Shown here piece after piece: positions 31,241-41,913 of a stretch of 64,000 bases of DNA. Origin of the DNA: Phymatolithon calcareum (Eukaryota > Rhodophyta > Florideophyceae > Hapalidiales); contig OZ345366.1 in the NCBI GenBank assembly GCA_977006965.1, positions 868,001 to 932,000 on the forward strand, given 5' to 3'. How positions within the stretch are numbered: the first letter of the stretch is position 1; every line of letters begins with the position of its first letter. A model generated the notes under the pieces. It worked only from the letters and a program-made list of their open reading frames with translations, was not told the origin of the DNA and did no database searches. The translations under genes were made by a program, and so were the position numbers.

Positions 31241-31658
31241 CAGTGGGGAGGGTTCCACACATACGATTAACCCGAGAGGTAACGTTTATCTACTTGACAT
31301 CCTTCCTTGAGGTCTCGTTATCCGACCGTGTTTCGCCTAGCCATGCTTGCACAATGTACTGTACATCTACCTGTCCAAATCCGTAATGTCGCTGACGCAT
31401 TTCTTGCAATCTGCATCATAGCCGGGACTCAGACGAGAAGATTGCATGCGAAAAACTGCAAAAATATAATGCACTTCGAAAATATACCCGACTCTGACCT
31501 TCGAATAAAGCGATGTAGTCATAAATGATTTCCCTTATTGCCAACGGACAGCGCAGGACTCTAGACCTCCGACTTGCTAGGTAACACAAGGATGCCCCTA
31601 CTAATAACACAAAACGCAGCGTTTCCAGGGTCAACAATGGGCTAACAATACCATCAAA

Positions 31659-33386
31659 TCAATCGCCTACGCAGCTTCTTGTGTAGAACAATAGATATGC
31701 TTGCCTACGTAATACGGTTTGCACGTTGACCGACGACACTTTTGAGTCATCACATGCTGCCCAAACCTGTTTCGCCCCTTTTCCAACCCTGACATCGCAC
31801 AAGTAGTGCCCACCCGCAAGTTCTTTTCCTATGTGTGTCACAACGGATGTTAGGCGGTAGTTCCGATCATTGGCGCCTTGTGAGGTTTTAGATCCATGCA
31901 AGATTGATGCCGGAATCGAAAGTGTTTCCGGGAAATCTAACCGACGACTGACTTTGTTCAAAGCACCTGTTCGAGAATCATGCGAAAATCGCTTCAAGTG
32001 GAGAATCAAAACTGGTGGCAAAGTTTCCAGAAGCACTTGTTTCTTAGCTTCTACAGCTTCTTGCGAGTCTTCCGCCGTGTATCCTTCAACATGTTCCATT
32101 TGAAAATAAGCGGCGAGGGCGTCCTCCACATGACGAATCATCCCGGAATCAATATCCAAACTCAATGAGAGAAACGGTTCTCTTGTAATGGATGCTTTCG
32201 CACGTGGCCTTTTCAATTCGCTTCGCAATCCACCCCCAAATATTTTTGTTATGGTAGATTGAGAAGTAGTGGACCCCCGCACTTGTACGGGCCGGCCTCT
32301 TCGATTCATTTCCTGCCATTCGCCTTCTCCTTTTTCAACTCCGGCAGCGAAATTATTGGCCACCTGACGTGACTTGTATCCAGTTTCCACCGAAGCGAAG
32401 CCATTCGCTTTCACATCTGCCGCATGACTTTCGGAAGCAAGCAGTTCTTCATGGAGTTGATTCAAAAGAAACGTTAGAAACTCTTGGGCATCCTCTTGTG
32501 ATCCCCCACGCCTCCCTGTAGAAATTCCACCATTTGCGGTTGGGCGCTGCGCCGAACTTGAGTCTGGCAGAGACGAGGGGAAAATGTCGTGACACCAATC
32601 GGGGAGCAATGGATCGGCGACGTTCGGAAGCGTCTTGGACGACGATGATGTAGAAGGAAGTGGCTCCGGCGTACTGGTCGCAGAGACGGTCATATCCACG
32701 GCGAGAGCGACAAACCTTTTGAGAAGCGGTGGATTGGATTTGACATTGCGGCAGCTAAGGAGGAATCGACGAAACGGGTCACATGCAATTAGGGCTTGAA
32801 GGATGACGTTAACAAAGCATGTGTTACCGCCATTTACAAGACCGCGAATACGACGGTCAGGCAAAGGTGGCAATGGTGCAATCCGGGCCGGGGGAGGGGA
32901 TGGCGTCATAGGGCTTGACGTCGACACCACAGACTTTGCACGCGGGGTGTTTTTCGCAACGCGCTCAGCCCATGAGAGTTTAACGACTGGGGTTTCTGCT
33001 TGGGCAGCAACCGGGGGTTTGATCGAAGTGTCGTTTTTGACCCCGGCGGCGGCTTTGGCGGGCGTTACAGTAATCACCTGGGCGGAAGATGTCTCCGAGG
33101 CTGGAGTTACGTCGGAAGTCAGAGTTTCGACCGCGGCTGGAGCGGCTGGAGTCGGAGTAGCATGGATACCATTCGGCGCCTCTTTAGGACGGACTTCGGT
33201 GGGCACTTTTGCGCCCAAGCCGTCCGGCGTCGGGGATTCGTCCTTGGCAGGTTCGTTCTTCCCAGATTCTTCCGAAACGTTCTCACTCGCGGCGTCGGTG
33301 GGGGGTTTCGGCGCTGCGGGCGCAGGATTCTCAGCGGGGCTGAGAGCTGCGGCCCATTGAGCAAGAGTCAGAGCGCCGAACTGCAT
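31659..33386 (-). CDS. Ubiquitin-specific protease, USP10/UBP3-like
   Basis: Cysteine protease that removes ubiquitin; 575 residues from the ATG at 33386 (the frame is open 17 codons further from a GTG). Residues 1-170 are low-complexity Ala/Pro/Glu/Thr-rich. The USP domain starts with RIRGLVNGGNTCFVNVILQA and holds the catalytic Cys near residue 190. QEDAQEFLTFLLNQLHEELL follows. The His box YRLTSVVTHIGKELAGGHYL has catalytic His near 527, and the Asp/Ser strand (WAACDDSKVS) comes after it. The arrangement and length suit USP10/UBP3. It is head-to-head with methionyl-tRNA synthetase. The exact orthologue is inferred. Confidence 0.88.
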   Translation of the reverse strand: MQFGALTLAQWAAALSPAENPAPAAPKPPTDAASENVSEESGKNEPAKDESPTPDGLGAKVPTEVRPKEAPNGIHATPTPAAPAAVETLTSDVTPASETSSAQVITVTPAKAAAGVKNDTSIKPPVAAQAETPVVKLSWAERVAKNTPRAKSVVSTSSPMTPSPPPARIAPLPPLPDRRIRGLVNGGNTCFVNVILQALIACDPFRRFLLSCRNVKSNPPLLKRFVALAVDMTVSATSTPEPLPSTSSSSKTLPNVADPLLPDWCHDIFPSSLPDSSSAQRPTANGGISTGRRGGSQEDAQEFLTFLLNQLHEELLASESHAADVKANGFASVETGYKSRQVANNFAAGVEKGEGEWQEMNRRGRPVQVRGSTTSQSTITKIFGGGLRSELKRPRAKASITREPFLSLSLDIDSGMIRHVEDALAAYFQMEHVEGYTAEDSQEAVEAKKQVLLETLPPVLILHLKRFSHDSRTGALNKVSRRLDFPETLSIPASILHGSKTSQGANDRNYRLTSVVTHIGKELAGGHYLCDVRVGKGAKQVWAACDDSKVSSVNVQTVLRRQAYLLFYTRSCVGD

Positions 33387-33725
33387 GCTCCCGAACGGTG
33401 TCTCCCCATCGGCAAGCCTTCTTTCCTCCCGCCGCACGAGGCGCGACTGTACACGTGCGAAATCACGTCACACGTACACAGATGTTTGCGACGTGTGCCG
33501 CGAAACGACGGCGACAACAGAAAGCCGCACCAAAAAATCATCACTATCATATCTTGTTGACGTCGGCGTCGTCACCATGCCGCGCTGTACGCTATGTCCC
33601 AACGCCGTAGGCTATGACGTTGCGCTGAGATAAAGCATACAATACTCGATATATTGGATAATGTGCACATTGAGGAGGACGGAATTTTGAAGTCGGAAAT
33701 CGGGTTTGTTGCTTTCGTTTCTAAC
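33387..33725. promoter_or_regulatory. Divergent promoter region USP / MetRS
   Basis: A 339-bp spacer between two start codons. It has no gene and no motif I can name with confidence. Confidence 0.4.
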
Positions 33726-35987
33726 ATGTGCTCTAATCTCCCGCTGCCGCGCAGCGGTGAACGAAATGTACTCGTCACGAGTGCTCTTCCGTATGTCAAC
33801 AATTATCCACATCTTGGAAATATAATCGGAGCAGTGCTTTCCGCAGATGTTTATGCCCGTTTCCTACGCCAGCGACGCGTGAACGTTATCTATGTCTGCG
33901 GGACTGACGAATACGGCACTGCAACAGAAACAAAGGCGCAGCAGGAGAAACTCACTCCTCAGCAAATCTGTGACAAGTACTATGAGCTGCACAAGGAAGT
34001 GTATACTTGGTTTGACATTGCGTTTGATGAATTTGGTCGTACCAGCACGAAGGCTCAGACAGAAATTGTACAGGAGATTTTCTGGGATGTTTACAACAAA
34101 GGATACATCAAAGAAGATGTCATGGTGCAGCTTTATTGCGAAAGCAAGTGCAAGAGGTTCTTGGCGGACAGATATGTGCGTGGCACCTGTCCCAATTGTG
34201 GATACGAAGACGCTCGTGGCGATCAGTGTGACAATTGCGGACGCATGCTGAACCCCAGTGAGCTTGTACAACCTCGTTGCGCCACGTGCGATTCTCCCCC
34301 GGTCAATCGCAGCACCCGTCATCTTTTCCTTGATTTGCCCAAGATTCAGCCGCAGCTTGAGGAGTGGGTTGAGAAAGCGTCTGTGGAGGGGAAATGGACT
34401 GCAAATGCGAAGGCCATGACTGACACATGGTTGCGCGATGGATTGAAGAAGCGTTGCATAACTCGCGATCTCAGTTGGGGAGTTCCAGTGCCACTGGAAG
34501 GATTCACGGACAAAGTGTTCTATGTCTGGTTTGATGCCCCCGTGGGCTATGTTTCCATTACTGCAGCTGGATGCGGCAATGACTGGAAGCAGTGGTGGTT
34601 GCCAGAGAAACAGGACGGAATTGAGGATTCTGTAGACGTCGAGCTCGTTCAATTCATGGGCAAAGACAATGTTCCTTTCCATACGATTGTGTTCCCTGGA
34701 GCTCTCTTGGCGACTGGAAAGGAGTGGACAAAATTGCATCACATCTCCACCTCGGAGTACTTGACCTATGAAAATGGCAAGTTTTCAAAATCACGCGGAG
34801 TTGGCGTGTTCGGCAATGATGCCAAGGAAACGGGAATTCCGCCTGAAGTTTGGCGATATTACCTGCTTTTGAATCGGCCTGAGGGATCGGATTCGGCCTT
34901 CACCTGGGCTGATTTGGCGATAAAAAATAACGATGAGCTCATCAACAATCTTGGAAACTTCATCAACCGGACAGTAACATTTTTGTTTAAGTATTTTAAT
35001 GCAACCGTTCCTGACATTATGCAAGATGATGACGAGGACGCAGAATTTACTAACAAAGTGAACAGTGAGTTGCAAGAGTACATTCAGTTGTTGGAAAAAG
35101 TGAGCTTGAAGGCTGGTCTGAAGAAGGCGATGGCGATTTCAAGTATTGGAAATTTGTACTTGCAACGAAAGGCTCCGTGGAAGCTCCTGAAAGAGGACAA
35201 GAAGGCTGAAGCGGGAAGCTGCTTAACTTTTGCTGCCAATTTAGCTATTCTTGTCGTCACTATCCTCGAGCCGTTCATGGGCTCCAGCTTTTCGAAGAAG
35301 GCATTCAAGCAATTGGGACTTGTTCATCAACTTGGTGTCAATAATATCATTCCTGATAAATTCGATCCATGCAAATGGGTGAAGCCAGGGATGAAGACAG
35401 AGGCGCCTGTGATTCTATTCACAGCACTCCAAGCTGCCCGTGTATCAGCATTGCGCGAGAGGTACGCTGGTCAACAGACGGAGGCAGCGGAACAGGATAC
35501 GGGGAAAGAAACGAGCTTCGCTCTGGATTTGCGCGTTGGTCAAATTGCAGAGATTGAAGAACATCCTGATTCCGAGCGTCTTTACATCGCGAAAGTTGAT
35601 GTCGGAGAACAAGTTGGACCTCGCACTGTTGTCGCTGGGCTGCGAGATCATTATACTCTGGAGGAGCTACAAAACCGCAAGGTGGCTGTCGTTTGTAATC
35701 TCGCACCGGCAACTTTGGCTGGTGTAGATTCGCAAGCCATGATTCTTGCCGCGGAAAAGAAGAAGATTATGGAAGTTTTGACAGTCGAGAACCTAAGCCT
35801 TGGAGAACAACTCGTACCTGAAGGTTGTACTTTTGTTTCGAACAGCGTTCCCCTTGATAGAAAGGCATTCCAAGCCGCGAGCAAACCGCTTCGAGTCGGA
35901 AGTGAAGGAAGTATCGTGTTTAATAAGACCTACAAGATGAGTGCTGTTAAGGTTACGAAGGTGGCTGAAGGAGGCAAAGTGAAATGA
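33726..35987 (+). CDS. MARS1: Methionyl-tRNA synthetase with C-terminal tRNA-binding domain
   Basis: Charges tRNA-Met; 753 residues from ATG 33726 (upstream frame starts only at TTG). The Rossmann fold begins ALPYVNNYPHLGN, where HLGN is the HIGH motif. GTDEYGTATE follows. A zinc-knuckle insertion has four CxxC pairs near residues 157-198. FYVWFDAPVGY follows, and the KMSKS loop is KFSKSRG near residue 352. The anticodon-binding helical domain is intact. The C-terminal 160 residues (LDLRVGQIAEIEEHPDSERL, VVAGLRDHYTLEEL, VCNLAPATLAGVDSQAMILA) are an EMAPII/Trbp111-type tRNA-binding domain. Fused forms of this kind occur in plants and bacteria. No targeting peptide is seen, so I place it in the cytosol. 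Confidence 0.95.
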   Translation: MCSNLPLPRSGERNVLVTSALPYVNNYPHLGNIIGAVLSADVYARFLRQRRVNVIYVCGTDEYGTATETKAQQEKLTPQQICDKYYELHKEVYTWFDIAFDEFGRTSTKAQTEIVQEIFWDVYNKGYIKEDVMVQLYCESKCKRFLADRYVRGTCPNCGYEDARGDQCDNCGRMLNPSELVQPRCATCDSPPVNRSTRHLFLDLPKIQPQLEEWVEKASVEGKWTANAKAMTDTWLRDGLKKRCITRDLSWGVPVPLEGFTDKVFYVWFDAPVGYVSITAAGCGNDWKQWWLPEKQDGIEDSVDVELVQFMGKDNVPFHTIVFPGALLATGKEWTKLHHISTSEYLTYENGKFSKSRGVGVFGNDAKETGIPPEVWRYYLLLNRPEGSDSAFTWADLAIKNNDELINNLGNFINRTVTFLFKYFNATVPDIMQDDDEDAEFTNKVNSELQEYIQLLEKVSLKAGLKKAMAISSIGNLYLQRKAPWKLLKEDKKAEAGSCLTFAANLAILVVTILEPFMGSSFSKKAFKQLGLVHQLGVNNIIPDKFDPCKWVKPGMKTEAPVILFTALQAARVSALRERYAGQQTEAAEQDTGKETSFALDLRVGQIAEIEEHPDSERLYIAKVDVGEQVGPRTVVAGLRDHYTLEELQNRKVAVVCNLAPATLAGVDSQAMILAAEKKKIMEVLTVENLSLGEQLVPEGCTFVSNSVPLDRKAFQAASKPLRVGSEGSIVFNKTYKMSAVKVTKVAEGGKVK

Positions 35988-36491
35988 GCATTAGCAATCC
36001 AATGCTTCAGTCTTCTGTGCTCGGACTGCCTCACTAGCGCTTTGTTGATAGGTTTCGCTCCTGCAGGTTGACACTTCAATTCCCACGAGAAACCTTGACA
36101 TTTCTCTAATGGTATCAGTATCGGCTCTTTCGCGGTTAGTCGTAAAAGAACGAAGCTAGCTTGGATTTCTTTCTTCAGGGCTTGGCCACATATCGAACGC
36201 TACGAATCTCATAGAAATTTTGCTTAAAATTTTGGACAGTATTTTGGAAAATTGTGTGACTGTGGTCTTTATGATACAAGATGAGGAACATGAAGTCGGC
36301 TCAATGGCGAAGGTGTCGACACTTGCGCTCCGCACGGCAGGAACAATCATCAACAGCGATTTGTTACCCTGCAAAGTTTCTCAAGGTGACTGAGTTGTCA
36401 ACATCAGGAAATCATTCCAATAAGTCTACCACGTGCGTCTTCTTCGACAAAGTGCTCCTTCACTTTTCCTTCCGACCACGAGTACTGCAAA
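35988..36491. other. Intergenic region
   Basis: I see nothing specific in this 504-bp spacer after the MetRS stop; the open frames are short and unrelated to known families. Confidence 0.4.
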
Positions 36492-36737
36492 ATGCCATTG
36501 AATCGAATGCTGTTCATTGGAACTAAAGTCCTGCCCACCATATTTATTGCAGGAGCTTTGCATCTCGCTTTCCAAGAAATCTTTTTCCCATTGTCGCCAG
36601 AGCAAGTCGAAATGCTTGAGCGTCAGCGCCGTCGAAAAACGTCGAGGTTTTCTTCAGAGAGTTTTGGAGAATCAGCAGCTACCGAGACTCTCGCAGGAGA
36701 TCCAGTGGAGAATGTGAAAGTTTCTGAATCGAAGTGA
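36492..36737 (+). CDS. Small single-pass membrane protein (hypothetical, 81 aa)
   Basis: I do not recognise this protein. It begins MPLNRMLFIGTK and has one hydrophobic segment of about 20 residues near 13-33 (VLPTIFIAGALHLAFQEIFF). A charged helix follows (EQVEMLERQRRRK), then an acidic Ser/Glu-rich tail. This layout is common among small mitochondrial inner-membrane or ER proteins. AATAAA at 36773-36778, 36 bp past the stop, supports a transcript. A chance frame is possible. Confidence 0.45.
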   Translation: MPLNRMLFIGTKVLPTIFIAGALHLAFQEIFFPLSPEQVEMLERQRRRKTSRFSSESFGESAATETLAGDPVENVKVSESK

Positions 36738-37053
36738 CAGCAGTATGTAAAATTGAAATAGGAAACAACTTGAATAAACGTCAACTCTTTGACTAGCTCA
36801 AAAAGAAATTTCGGAACAAGGCTTTACTGCGTACTCGTTTCGACAAAAAAAGTGCTCGATGCGCCAATGGCACTGAAACTTGGGTATCACAAGCACAGCC
36901 ATAAAAAGGAGGACCACCACGCGACTCTTAGCATCGATTGGAACAAGAGCGTCGTAGAGCAGGCTCCTTCAACACAGTACAGAGAAAAGGTGGTTCGACC
37001 ACGCTAGTCTACAAGAGGCACATTTGACATCGATCAAATGAATATCGTCAATC
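36738..37053. other. Intergenic region
   Basis: Between the small membrane-protein gene and the 3' end of ATP synthase gamma. A 72-codon frame (36789-37007) has no family resemblance and lies past a poly(A) signal, so I do not call it. Confidence 0.4.
36773..36778 (+). terminator. AATAAA poly(A) signal candidate
   Basis: Canonical hexamer 36 bp past the stop of the small membrane-protein frame. Confidence 0.4.
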
Positions 37054-38173
37054 TCATTCCAAGGCCGCAGCCCCAGACGTAATTTCGCTGAGCTCCTGAG
37101 TAATCGCGGCTTGGCGCTGCCTATTGTACGTCAACGTGAGTTTTCCAAGCATGTCCGATGCATTTCGGGAGGCGTTATCCATAGCGCTCATTCTGGCAGC
37201 CTGCTCCGAAGTTGCATTTTCAAGAAGCGCGTTGAAAATCTGTGTCGCTAGCTGAAATTCGAAAAGGTCCACCAATACTTGCGCGGAATCCATATCGGAG
37301 TCAAATTCGTACTCATCAAACGCCTCGGCCGAATCCATGAGCGCCTGCAATCCAACAATGGGCTTGTAGGTCACGTTCTGCGCGATGACAGACACGAACT
37401 CGTTATATACCAGCGTGATTTGATTGAAATCGCGCTTGAGGATATCCTCCGCAATCAAGCAAACCTGCGGGAAGGTGACAGGTGCCTTAAATACGTCCTT
37501 GAAAGAAACAACCATGCTCTTTCCGTGTGCCCGGGAGAGACCATCACGACCCTTATCTCCGAGCAACATGATGGCGTGATTGGTCTGCGGGTTTTCCGCA
37601 ATCATCTTCTTCACACCTTTGACGATGGAAGAGTTAACACCGCCACACAAACCTCGGTCCGAAGTAACTGCGATGACCAAAGTAGATTTCTCGCCGCTTT
37701 CCGCGGCCTCAGCATCGGGCTTGGTGACAGCCTCCATTTCATCCATTGTCTTAAAAAAGTCCTGGAGGCCTACCGCAAACGGACGAGAGTTCTCCTGCAT
37801 TGTTTGCACGCTGCGGAGCTTAGCCGCGGCAACCATTTTCATCGCCTTTGTGATTTTTCCAACCGATCTAATTGGGAACGCAAACGGAGAGATCCGAGTA
37901 AGCGTATCAGGTCAGCAATTGCGTTACAAAAACGCATCAATTTCGTGTTCAGCGAGCAACTTACCCCACAGAACGCATGCGATCCGAAATGGCTTTAAGA
38001 TTTGCCCATCTCACGGAATCCTCGACAAGTCCAGGGGCGGAAATCGGCGCGTGGTGATGCGAGAGAACGGCGGGACCCGCCGACCGAAGCGCAACAGATG
38101 TGCTTGGAGAAAGCGCTGTTGGACGCTGCCCCGCAGTACGAATCAAATGCTTGAGTCCCGAGCGCGACGCCAT
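37054..38173 (-). CDS. ATPC: Mitochondrial ATP synthase F1 gamma subunit (two exons)
   Basis: Central rotor-shaft subunit of F1-ATPase. Exon 1 is 38173-37965 and exon 2 is 37867-37054, giving 340 residues. Exon 1 encodes a presequence rich in Arg, Ser and Ala (MASRSGLKHLIRTAGQR...) and the start of the mature protein (LKAISDRMRSV). Joining exons gives RMRSV-GSVG-KITKAMKMVAAAK, exactly the length of the family's RMKSVxNIxKITKAMKMVAA block, which fixes the splice sites. VTSDRGLCGG and the C-terminal helix (ASDMLGKLTLTYNRQRQAAITQEL) are conserved. A presequence and no chloroplast-type regulatory insertion point to the mitochondrial form. Confidence 0.93.
37868..37964 (-). other. Intron in ATP synthase gamma (97 bp)
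   Basis: Donor GTAAGT, acceptor AATTAG, phase 2 (GG|A splits a Gly codon). It is confirmed by restored family sequence across the junction. It also contains a CTGAC branch-like word. Confidence 0.9.
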
Positions 38174-39885
38174 GTTGCGGAATGAATCGCACGCGCTTTA
38201 CCGCTGCAAGTTCGAGCACCGATCGCAGTCTGCTCGATTTTACACTTCCGATCGTTTGGTCGATGTACGGTCTTCGCGGGATTGCTGAAGGCGAATCAGC
38301 GATCGACCATAGGTCAAAACTTCGAAACATTTTATGAAAAATGCAAGAATTAATCTCGGCATCCTCAAAAACACCTCATACTTTTTAAAATTAAAAAAGG
38401 ATTTTCGGAGTTAGATGAAACTATTATTTTTTCAAGCAGCATTTTTGAAATCCTTCTGCTCAATTGAACGGGATCAAGCACCTTCGTCATTCCGAACGCA
38501 CTGCGAAAATGGACGTGTAAAGCGCTTCCGGCATGGCCTTGCCCCGAGGTATTTTTCTCTCCACTACTGTAGTGGGCTTTCGAGTGGGCTATATGCCGTG
38601 GCACCAAGTTTACTTCGCGGAACCTTATGAGAGGATTTGGGTGCGTGCTCAAGAACAACTTGACCCGGGCGATGGAAATGCATCCTCAACTCAAATTGTA
38701 ATTTTGAAGACATCTTGTCATGGTCGCTTGAGCAGTACTGTAGGTACCTACAGCATTTTAACATGTCAGTGCCGCTGTACTAAGGGACGGGGAACTGCTG
38801 TAGGTAGCGACGACAGATTTTGGGTTCCAGAAGTCTATGGTCGTCAGGACCTTGCCGCATTGGATGCCAAGAAGAGGATCAATGGATTTCCTGTAAAGAT
38901 GGAGTGCAAGCAGCTACAAGCAAGGAGGTCGGACGAAATGCATCTCAAGCATAAGGCATAGCCAGAGTGCGTAGCGAAAAAAAAAGCTTGTACGTTTGAA
39001 ACAGGCTGGGCTGTGTAGCCAAAACAAAGCTCTGTAACACATGACGATGTTGCATCAATACCGGTGAACGATGTAGGAAGAGAAGTGCTCATGGCCGAGC
39101 CACTACTGAAGGTTGAGCCTGAGATCGCGAGAACGATCAGCGGTTCAACCTCTGCACGGTTGAGTATTGGCATCCAGTTTGTTGGCCTTCTTCTGGATGC
39201 AGTGCTGGCTGATGCGAAAAATTACTGAATACAATTACTGTATGCGATGGCGGTCGCTGCCAGCCCACGTACTTATAAGCAGTACTGTAGCGCTTCATCC
39301 AACCACGATTGTTCCACTCTTCCGCCGGCAGGTAGAAGAACGTGACAACGGTGGTTGACCTGGCGCAGGATTTTCGGGATATGCGTGCTCGAAACGTTGT
39401 GGAAGTAGCTTTACGTTTGATATCCTACAATTATTTGCACCGCAATTGTACACATCTTGCTCCGACCAAGGACGGAGCAGTACAGTGTGACGGTGATTGC
39501 GAAGACCAGGTTGCGGCAGTGGATCCTGCGTGGAAGTCGAGTCGGTTCTTGGTCTGGTTGACCCGTCAGGTTGTGTACACCTTACTCACACGCCATGATT
39601 CGGTTAGTGACTGGCTGATCTACTGCCATTGCACACGTGTAGTATTCTGAATGGGTTTTTCCTTTTTGTGCTCAGCATCCCACTGTAATGCTGTTTCAAT
39701 TATTCTCATACACGGTGGGACAGCAACGGCTGATCAGCTGAACTTGCTGTCTTGCATTCGTTCGTAATTTGTATCGTGGACAAATTCGGGTCGACCTCGA
39801 TTTGCTGAACCAAAACAAGTCGTCGTCCTGTTGTTGACGGCCGAGGTCCAGTTTATCGATCATCGTAACGGCGGCGTTTTGAATC
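38174..39885. other. Intergenic region
   Basis: No gene is supported in 1.7 kb. The frame at 39342-39650 (102 codons) has no family resemblance. TACTGTA words recur near 38567, 38736 and 39281. One is part of a perfect 16-bp palindrome (ctgtaggtacctacag, near 38739). Confidence 0.5.
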
Positions 39886-41913
39886 ATGGTCACACCTGCA
39901 GCCCCTCGCCGGAGGAGGACGACTGGAAATTCAAACACACCAGGCGCTGCTGCGGATGGCGCCACCACTCCCACAACTGCCACCACTGCCACCACTGCCG
40001 TGGCTGCCGCAGCAGCCCCTACTGCGGTTGGACAGGGCATGAACCGCGAAGCGATATTCAATGGGGTGGTCCAATCTATCGTGCGGGCACTCTTGCTGTA
40101 CGCCTTCCTGACGTACTGGCAGAGCGGATCTTCGAAGCAAAAGGTGCCTAAAACGGCGACGCAGCAGGCTATGACGACCACTGTAACCGAAAATACGATG
40201 CACCCAAATTTATGGGGACCGGGTGTTATTTATGAAATGCGCGCTTTTCACTCTCTAGGAGAGACAATGACCTTCAGAGACGCTCTCAAATCTGACCCGT
40301 TCTACGGTGAGAAGGAGCTGTCATATACTTTGGATGCCAAGAACTATCGTTCAAAAAACGTTTCCATTGATGTACCGCACGCCGTTTCGCAACAGAATGC
40401 GTCCTGGTTTGCGCATGTCTTTGTTGCCCGTGATGCCATGTGGCAGAAAGATCCCGACAATGTGGGCGATGTTGCTGAAGTCTTGCATGAGGTATATAAT
40501 ATAATATCGTGGAGACATGGTGCTCTCCCGACGAAGGAAAAAAGCCTGTTGTCTTCTGAACATTCCGAGGAGAGCGGGGAAGTTGACTTGGGAAAGGCAA
40601 AACAAGTGGAGGAGGAGCACGTTGAATCCGATGATCCGAAGAAGATTGTCGTTTCTCAAATGTGGAAACCGGAAATACCCATTACTCTTGTCACAAGTCA
40701 AGACGCTGTGAATGTTAAGGGCTTGCCGGGCCAGATTGGCGACAAGTACCGTCTCGCGGATGGTGTTGCTGGGTATTATCCGCCGCTTTATGTGAATACG
40801 TTCTGGCTGCTTAGCGAGATGCTCATGCCGATGAATGCGAGCGTTACCAATGTCGTCCTGGAAATGTCCTTCTCGCCGATTTCCATGTATAAGTGGACCA
40901 TGTTTGAGCAGTTTGAGCAGACCTTGGATACACAGATTTCGTATGGTGCGTCAAACGCGAAAGAAAAGGACAAATTGAAGAGACTGCTCCTGGACACAAA
41001 TCCAATCCTTCTCGGCACCACAATGGTTGTATCGATGGCACATTCGATTCTGGAAGCGCTTGCGTTCAGAAACGACATTTCGCATTGGAAGTCGATTAAG
41101 AGCATGGAAGGAATCTCTGTTCGGAGCATGATAGTGAAAATATTTATGGAAATTATCATCTTTTTGTATCTTTGGGACAACGACACGTCGTGGATGATTA
41201 TTGCCGGCAACGCAATCGGCATTGCTATTGAGATTTGGAAGTTGTGCAAGGCCGTTGAGTTTAAGAACTTTGGAAAGAAAAAGTTGCTTGGATTTATTCC
41301 ATGGTTCGAAATGCATGACCGTGCAAGCTATTCGAAAAAAACGAAGCAGTACGACGACCAGGCAATGAAGTATTTGAGTTACGTTTCGTATCCTCTCATC
41401 ATTGGGTACTCGATTTACTCGCTTGTGTACGAGAAACACAGGTCATGGTACTCGTGGATTTTGGGGTCGTTGGTGGGAACGGTATATACTTTTGGCTTCA
41501 TCATGATGTTCCCGCAAATTTTTATTAACTACAAGCTGAAGTCGGTGGCGCATTTGCCGATGAAGGCGATGATGTACAAGACTCTTAACACAGTTATTGA
41601 CGACTTATTCTCATTTGTGATCAAAATGCCGTGGCTTCATCGACTTGCTTGCTTCCGCGATGACGTCGTGTTTGCGATTTATTTGTATCAGCGATGGATC
41701 TATCCTGTGGACAAGACGCGTGTGAATGAATTTGGTCAGTCATTCGATGAGGATGGCAATGAAGTTGTGACGGAGATCCGTGGCTCAGATGCCTCTGCGG
41801 GAAAGAGCGATACTGACTCGACAACAAGTGCAACTGTGGAAGCTTCGAAGGAAGACACAAATTCTAACGACAGTGTTGAACCCAAGGCTGCGGAGCTTAA
41901 GAAGAATGAATGA
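39886..41913 (+). CDS. CLPTM1: CLPTM1-family multipass membrane protein
   Basis: Homologue of cleft lip and palate transmembrane protein 1, an ER/Golgi multipass protein; in animals CLPTM1 family members retain receptors or act in lipid scrambling. The 675-residue length matches human CLPTM1. After a low-complexity Thr/Ala N-terminus there is a first hydrophobic helix (near residues 60-82). A large lumenal domain follows with the family blocks LWGPGVIYEMRAFHS, YYPPLYVNTFWLLSEMLMP and WTMFEQFEQ. Then come SILEALAFRNDISHWK, KSMEGISVRSMIVKIFMEII and FLYLWDNDTSWMI. Helices continue to YTFGFIMMFPQIFINYKLKSVAHLPM and KMPWLHRLACFRDDVVF. The tail is acidic. AATAAA at 41991-41996 is a likely poly(A) signal. 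Confidence 0.93.
   Translation: MVTPAAPRRRRTTGNSNTPGAAADGATTPTTATTATTAVAAAAAPTAVGQGMNREAIFNGVVQSIVRALLLYAFLTYWQSGSSKQKVPKTATQQAMTTTVTENTMHPNLWGPGVIYEMRAFHSLGETMTFRDALKSDPFYGEKELSYTLDAKNYRSKNVSIDVPHAVSQQNASWFAHVFVARDAMWQKDPDNVGDVAEVLHEVYNIISWRHGALPTKEKSLLSSEHSEESGEVDLGKAKQVEEEHVESDDPKKIVVSQMWKPEIPITLVTSQDAVNVKGLPGQIGDKYRLADGVAGYYPPLYVNTFWLLSEMLMPMNASVTNVVLEMSFSPISMYKWTMFEQFEQTLDTQISYGASNAKEKDKLKRLLLDTNPILLGTTMVVSMAHSILEALAFRNDISHWKSIKSMEGISVRSMIVKIFMEIIIFLYLWDNDTSWMIIAGNAIGIAIEIWKLCKAVEFKNFGKKKLLGFIPWFEMHDRASYSKKTKQYDDQAMKYLSYVSYPLIIGYSIYSLVYEKHRSWYSWILGSLVGTVYTFGFIMMFPQIFINYKLKSVAHLPMKAMMYKTLNTVIDDLFSFVIKMPWLHRLACFRDDVVFAIYLYQRWIYPVDKTRVNEFGQSFDEDGNEVVTEIRGSDASAGKSDTDSTTSATVEASKEDTNSNDSVEPKAAELKKNE

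Larger units (their letters stand above)
28528..31658. other. Repeat-rich intergenic region
   Basis: No gene is supported in 3.1 kb. It holds (CGTG)n at 28671-28688, (GGCA)n at 28718-28740, a G-run near 29265, a perfect 40-bp palindrome (29898-29937), a hairpin (30223-30249), a tandem duplication (30857-31240) and many TACTGTA-type words. Confidence 0.6.

Noticed and set aside
32803-33560. About 186-codon plus-strand frames
   Set aside because: They are antisense to the low-complexity N-terminus of the USP gene and are repetitive Gly/Ala/Val-rich shadows.
33864-34742. 292-codon open frame on the minus strand
   Set aside because: It is antisense to methionyl-tRNA synthetase and has no recognisable motif.
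39342-39650. 102-codon frame before CLPTM1
   Set aside because: No recognisable domain and no supporting signals.
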